Source: Mucilaginibacter sp. (GTDB lineage Bacteria > Bacteroidota > Bacteroidia > Sphingobacteriales > Sphingobacteriaceae). From it: a stretch of 11,107 nucleotides of DNA. This document shows positions 8,030 through 11,107 of the stretch, piece by piece. The position numbers and the translations under genes are program-made. The DNA lies in the NCBI GenBank assembly GCA_014376655.1, contig JACMRC010000082.1, positions 1 through 11,107 of the forward strand, given 5' to 3'. Positions within the stretch are counted from its first letter, which is position 1. Each line of letters opens with the position of its first letter. A model generated the notes under the pieces. The model had not been told where the DNA came from. It saw only the letters and a program-made list of their open reading frames with translations, and ran no database searches.

Positions 8030-8800
8030 ATGAGACTAACCTCTATAATGCTTTTATGTTTGCTGATGTTAGCATCAGTAAAATCCATAGAGACGATACC
8101 ACCTGTTGCAAAAAAACTAATAGAAAGCTACCCTGATTTTATCATCGGCTTTGCCGACAACAACCTATTATTTAATGACAACACCAAAATGCTTTGGGAC
8201 GACGGCATTAAAAACAAGACTATCAATCAGCTTTTAGAACAGCCGGATTTGGAGGACATGTTCAGCCAAAAATATGTTACGGGTGCGTTAGCTGCATTGC
8301 CTGATCGGAATTTTGATCCCGGTAGGATGCGTAACGAGGCTTTCTTTTTAAAAATGTACGGCGCTACAAAACAAGCTGTAAATCAAAACCTAACTACAAT
8401 TACCTGGTGCCCTAAACTGGTGAGCCAAAAGATCTCGGTGACAAAAGTGAATGGGGTTGATAAGCAACTATTGAAAATCTCGGCAGCGCTTGATCAGCAT
8501 CCCGAACTAAGAAAATACCTCACTGAGATTGGCGGTACTTTTAACTGGCGAAATATTGCGGGCACCAATCGCCACAGCATGCATAGTTTCGGAATGACTA
8601 TGGATGTGAATACCAAATACTCCGACTATTGGCAATGGAGTTGCAAATGTAAAACCGAAGAAACGCCTGTGAGATATGTAAACCGTATACCACAAATCAT
8701 AGTTGATACGTTTGAGAGATATGGCTTTATTTGGGGAGGTAAATGGTACCATTATGATACCATGCACTTCGAGTATCGACCTGAACTAATAAACCACTAA
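8030..8800 (+). CDS. Exported M15-family zinc peptidase
   Basis: A 256-residue protein of the M15 (VanY / L-Ala-D-Glu endopeptidase) group, zinc enzymes that cut peptidoglycan stem peptides outside the cytoplasmic membrane. The N-terminus is a signal peptide (hydrophobic residues about 4-17, then Val-Lys-Ser). The zinc-binding motif Ser-Met-His-Ser-Phe-Gly-Met-Thr-Met-Asp is at 183-192, with His185 and Asp192 as ligands. The second motif, Tyr-His-Tyr-Asp-Thr-Met-His-Phe-Glu at 240-248, provides the catalytic acid Asp243 and third ligand His246. The Asp-x-x-His spacing is like endolysin-type and CwlK-type members rather than VanX, so an endopeptidase activity is as likely as D,D-carboxypeptidase. 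The unusual N-terminal 130 residues have no recognised domain. The DUF4846 gene follows after 10 bp, clearly in one operon. Fold and zinc site are firm; the exact bond cut is not. Confidence 0.88.
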   Translation: MRLTSIMLLCLLMLASVKSIETIPPVAKKLIESYPDFIIGFADNNLLFNDNTKMLWDDGIKNKTINQLLEQPDLEDMFSQKYVTGALAALPDRNFDPGRMRNEAFFLKMYGATKQAVNQNLTTITWCPKLVSQKISVTKVNGVDKQLLKISAALDQHPELRKYLTEIGGTFNWRNIAGTNRHSMHSFGMTMDVNTKYSDYWQWSCKCKTEETPVRYVNRIPQIIVDTFERYGFIWGGKWYHYDTMHFEYRPELINH

Positions 8801-8810
8801 ACCTTAACCG

Positions 8811-9572
8811 ATGAAAAGTATTGCAGTTGTATTCCTGGTGCTGATGTTGAACACCGCCACCGCACCAGATACTATTTTAATCCGTTTTAAAACCCCCGAC
8901 GGATATATTCAGCAGTTAGTTAACCCCGGAAGCTTTGGCGAATGGCTGCAAAACCTTCCCCTGAAACCAGCCGGTACGCACACCAAAATTTATAGTGGCG
9001 CTATTGCCCGTACTGATGTTTACACCGCCGGAGTTATCGATATGAGCATAGGCACACAAGACTTGCAACAATGTGCCGACGCGGTAATGCGCTTGCGCGG
9101 CGAATACTTCTATCAGCAGAAAAGGTATGAGGCCATATCCTTCCATTTTGTAAATGGCTTTAAGTGCGATTATGTGCACTATGCCAATGGCTACCGTTAT
9201 AAAAACGGCAAATGGGCGCTTATAGCTAAAAAGGATTACGGCTACAACACTTTCATGAAATACATGACACTTGTTTTTGGTTACGCCAGCACCTTATCGT
9301 TAGAGAAGGAGTTGAAGCCCGTAACCAACCCTAACGATATAAAAACCGGAGATGTGTTTATTCGTGGCGGCTCGCCGGGGCATTGTTTTATGGTGATGGA
9401 TGTGGTTGAAAGTAGCGCACATAAAAAGCAGTTCCTGCTGGCGCAAAGCTTTATGCCGGCACAGAACATCCAGGTGCTGCAATATGGGTCGCCATGGTTT
9501 AGTATGGATAAGCCCAGCGATATTGCTTATGGTGAATTGATAAATGCGAAGTATTTGAGGCGGTTTGAGTAG
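8811..9572 (+). CDS. Exported DUF4846 protein, possible cysteine hydrolase
   Basis: A 253-residue member of the DUF4846 family (common in Bacteroidota, no established function). A short signal peptide covers about residues 1-18. Family hallmarks are visible: Asp-Leu-Gln-Gln-Cys-Ala-Asp-Ala-Val-Met-Arg-Leu-Arg (84-96), Gly-Asp-Val-Phe (180-183), a Ser-Pro-Gly-His that ends at His191 followed by Met-Val-Met-Asp197, and Ala-Gln-Ser-Phe-Met-Pro-Ala-Gln further on. The order Cys88 at a helix start, then Gly-Asp-Val, then Gly-His before a hydrophobic strand is like NlpC/P60 and CHAP hydrolases, so Cys88 and His191 may be catalytic; this is inference. The gene starts 10 bp after the M15 peptidase, which suggests joint work on peptidoglycan. 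A terminator shared with the convergent fabI lies 45 bp downstream. Confidence 0.85.
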   Translation: MKSIAVVFLVLMLNTATAPDTILIRFKTPDGYIQQLVNPGSFGEWLQNLPLKPAGTHTKIYSGAIARTDVYTAGVIDMSIGTQDLQQCADAVMRLRGEYFYQQKRYEAISFHFVNGFKCDYVHYANGYRYKNGKWALIAKKDYGYNTFMKYMTLVFGYASTLSLEKELKPVTNPNDIKTGDVFIRGGSPGHCFMVMDVVESSAHKKQFLLAQSFMPAQNIQVLQYGSPWFSMDKPSDIAYGELINAKYLRRFE

Positions 9573-9617
9573 ATCCTATTGCATAAACGGTTTATCCGTT
9601 ACGAAAAATGCCCCACA

Positions 9618-9647
9618 AAAAAGGCCAACCCCAAGGTCAGCCTTTTT
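9618..9647. terminator. Terminator between DUF4846 gene and convergent fabI
   Basis: AAAAAGGC (9618-9625) pairs with GCCTTTTT (9640-9647). Two mismatched positions follow, then ACC pairs with GGT around a CCAA loop. The A-run and T-run flank the stem on opposite sides, so it can stop transcription from both converging genes. Its left arm nearly repeats that of the terminator at 7945-7980. Confidence 0.8.
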
Positions 9648-9655
9648 ATATCCAA

Positions 9656-9685
9656 TTCCGAAATCGAAAATCCGACTTCCGAAAT
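9656..9685. repeat. Short direct repeat TTCCGAAAT
   Basis: TTCCGAAAT occurs at 9656-9664 and again at 9677-9685, 21 bp apart, in the spacer just behind the fabI stop codon. Such CCGAAAT-rich strings turn up between genes in this group of bacteria. No function is suggested. Confidence 0.35.
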
Positions 9686-9691
9686 AAAATA

Positions 9692-10504
9692 TTATTTCTC
9701 CATCTGCTCAATAACAGCTTGCGTAACCCCGGTGAAAGAGAACCCGCCATCATGGAAAAGATTTTGCATGGTAACCATTTTGGTTAAGTCAGAGAATAAG
9801 GTTACGCAATAATCAGCACATTCATCAGCACTGGCATTACCCAACGGACTCATTTTCTCTGCATAATTAATAAAGCCATCAAAACCTTTAACGCCTGAGC
9901 CTGCGGTTGTACGGGTTGGCGATTGCGATACGGTGTTGATACGCACTTTCTTTTTGGTGCCATAGTAGTAACCAAAATTACGCGCGATGCTTTCTAACAC
10001 AGCTTTGTTATCGCTCATGTCGTTATAATCAGGGAATACACGTTGTGAAGCAATATAAGTTAAAGCAACAACTGATCCCCACTCGCTTATTGCATCCATT
10101 TTCATGGCAGTTTGCAATACGCGGTGTAAGCTTAATGCTGATATATCAAAACCCTTGTGGGTAAATTCGTAGTTGTTTTCGTAATAAGGGATGCCTTTAC
10201 GCACGTTAATGCTCATGCCTATAGAGTGCAAAATAAAATCAACCGGTCCGCCAAAGTGTTCCATAGCTTGGGTAAATAAAGCTTCAATATCCGCGGCAAC
10301 AGTAACGTCGGCAGGGATAACCGGGGCCTTAATTTCGTCGGCCAATTTATTTATGGTACCCATACGTAAAGCTATGGGAGCATTAGTTAATACAATTTGA
10401 GCGCCTTCTGCATAGCAATGCTGAGCGGTTTTCCAGGCGATAGAGTTCTCATCTAATGCGCCAAAAATTATTCCTTTTTTGCCTTTTAATAAATTATAAG
10501 CCAT
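9692..10504 (-). CDS. fabI: Enoyl-ACP reductase (NADH), FabI
   Basis: A 270-residue short-chain dehydrogenase/reductase-fold enzyme that reduces trans-2-enoyl-ACP in the last step of each type II fatty-acid elongation cycle in the cytoplasm; it is the family targeted by triclosan. The cofactor-binding start has Gly15-Ala-Leu-Asp-Glu-Asn-Ser-Ile-Ala (15-23). His-Ser-Ile-Gly-Met-Ser (93-98) is the FabI-type central motif. The active site shows Tyr150, Tyr160 and Lys167, with the Tyr-x6-Lys spacing diagnostic for FabI instead of the Tyr-x3-Lys of ordinary reductases. Ser-Pro-Thr-Arg-Thr (195-199) matches the substrate-loop region. Length is normal and no key residue is missing. The ATG follows an A-rich leader without a Shine-Dalgarno site. 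A promoter candidate lies 27 bp upstream. The gene appears to be transcribed alone; it is convergent with the cell-wall operon. Confidence 0.97.
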   Translation of the reverse strand: MAYNLLKGKKGIIFGALDENSIAWKTAQHCYAEGAQIVLTNAPIALRMGTINKLADEIKAPVIPADVTVAADIEALFTQAMEHFGGPVDFILHSIGMSINVRKGIPYYENNYEFTHKGFDISALSLHRVLQTAMKMDAISEWGSVVALTYIASQRVFPDYNDMSDNKAVLESIARNFGYYYGTKKKVRINTVSQSPTRTTAGSGVKGFDGFINYAEKMSPLGNASADECADYCVTLFSDLTKMVTMQNLFHDGGFSFTGVTQAVIEQMEK

Positions 10505-10530
10505 GTTTTGATTTTTGTTTATAATGCCGA

Positions 10531-10557
10531 CAAAGGTATGATTTTATTGAATTACAA
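10531..10557 (-). promoter_or_regulatory. Candidate Bacteroidota-type promoter of fabI
   Basis: On the minus strand, TACCTTTG (10538 down to 10531) is an exact match to the phylum -7 box TAnnTTTG. TTG lies upstream (10557-10555) with a 16-nt spacer, slightly shorter than the usual 17-23. A start site just after the box would give a leader of about 20 nt before the fabI ATG, which is reasonable. Confidence 0.55.
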
Positions 10558-10583
10558 TTAAATATAAAAAGTCTAACCCTTCC

Positions 10584-10674
10584 TGTCATCTCGAAACGTA
10601 GTGAGAGATCTTATACGCCTCGCTAATAATCGCACGTATAAGATTTCTCCCTCGTACCTCGGTTCGAAATGACA
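10584..10674. repeat. Imperfect palindromic intergenic element B
   Basis: A 91-bp inverted repeat that begins TGTCAT (10584-10589) and ends ATGACA (10669-10674). Inner blocks pair as well: TCGAAACG facing CGGTTCGA, GAGAGATC facing GATTTCTC, and ATCTTATACG (10608-10617) with its exact complement CGTATAAGAT (10635-10644), around a 17-nt loop. It fills the spacer between the cupin stop codon and the fabI promoter. It resembles REP/BIME-like repeats found in many copies in Pedobacter-type genomes (general knowledge). It may also end or protect the cupin transcript. Confidence 0.75.
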
Positions 10675-10681
10675 AACTGGA

Positions 10682-11107
10682 TTATTTATTTTGATAAACA
10701 ATCAACATCGTCAAATCGGCATCGCCTGCCGGTTTTAAACCGTGGCTGCTGCCGGGCAGGGTTAATATAGCGTCGCCGCTGGTAACGGGGAAGCTTTTGC
10801 CATTCATCTGCATTTCGCCATTGCCGCTGATGATGTAATAAATTTCTTGTTCTCCCTGTGGATGATAGCCAATGGATGACCCGGGATGCAGTACCCGTTT
10901 ACGAAAAACCGTTTTAGCATCCTTAAATTTATCAAAGTACGGGTAAGCGGTAGTTTTACCCCCGCCATTATGCGGACCGGCACCTTCGGCTACTATGTCC
11001 TTTTCGTGTTCTAAGATGTAGCCTTTATCTTGCTGCGTAAACGTAAATCCCGCCAGGAAAATTAAAGAGAACACCAATGCGGTGATGATGAAAGTAGGGA
11101 GGTGGAA
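10682..11107 (-). CDS. Exported cupin-domain protein, 5' end outside window
   Basis: A single-domain cupin. The frame is open to the right edge of the window. The first possible start inside, a TTG at 11077, falls in the middle of a hydrophobic signal-peptide core, because in-frame upstream codons read Phe-His-Leu-Pro-Thr-Phe-Ile-Ile-Thr-Ala. The true start therefore lies beyond base 11107. Cleavage probably occurs before Gln-Gln-Asp-Lys. Counting from the TTG, cupin motif 1 contains His72, Gln74 and Glu78, and motif 2 contains Gly-Asp-Ala (101-103) and Pro-Gly-Ser-Ser-His112. The usual second His of motif 1 is replaced by Gln74, so the metal site would be His/Gln/Glu/His if metal is bound. 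Enzyme, sensor and sugar-binding roles are all possible; no substrate can be named. A palindromic repeat lies 7 bp after the stop. Confidence 0.8.
   Translation of the reverse strand, partial: FHLPTFIITALVFSLIFLAGFTFTQQDKGYILEHEKDIVAEGAGPHNGGGKTTAYPYFDKFKDAKTVFRKRVLHPGSSIGYHPQGEQEIYYIISGNGEMQMNGKSFPVTSGDAILTLPGSSHGLKPAGDADLTMLIVYQNK

Noticed and set aside
9579..9812. Plus-strand frame between the DUF4846 gene and fabI
   Set aside because: It runs through the shared terminator and into the conserved 3' end of fabI on the other strand; no family features.

Overview
The window looks like ordinary chromosome from a member of the Bacteroidota, most likely the Sphingobacteriaceae (a Pedobacter- or Mucilaginibacter-like bacterium). 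The reasons are the large CarboxypepD_reg/plug/beta-barrel outer-membrane protein, the secreted 6-bladed beta-propeller protein, a DUF4846 protein, A-rich leaders in place of Shine-Dalgarno sites, one TAnnTTTG-type promoter box, signal peptides followed by Gln, and short palindromic intergenic repeats. Genus is an inference.

Layout. (1) 1-119: leader with a small hairpin. (2) 156-4347 (+): a secreted beta-propeller protein and, 49 bp downstream, a TonB-receptor-like outer-membrane barrel protein, probably one cell-surface operon. (3) 4348-4753: a 406 bp gene-free stretch with an inverted-repeat element at the end of the barrel gene, a weak promoter candidate and two short palindromes before clpC. 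(4) 4754-7288 (+): clpC, the AAA+ unfoldase of the ClpCP protease, followed by a near-perfect bidirectional terminator. (5) 7337-7413: a palindromic repeat element. (6) 7511-7927 (+): a small orphan lipoprotein with its own terminator. (7) 8030-9572 (+): a two-gene operon of an exported M15 zinc peptidase and an exported DUF4846 protein, probably acting on peptidoglycan. (8) 9618-9647: a terminator shared with the convergent fabI. (9) 9692-10504 (-): fabI, enoyl-ACP reductase. (10) 10584-10674: a second palindromic repeat. (11) 10682 to the right edge (-): an exported cupin protein whose 5' end lies outside the window.

The genes are mostly independent housekeeping or envelope units: protein quality control (clpC), fatty-acid synthesis (fabI), cell-wall turnover (M15 + DUF4846) and surface binding or transport (propeller + barrel). 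I see no phage, insertion sequence, CRISPR array, defence system or RNA gene. The most useful leads are a possible Cys-His active site in the DUF4846 protein, its coupling to the M15 peptidase, and the palindromic intergenic elements. I did not find a convincing new multi-gene system.
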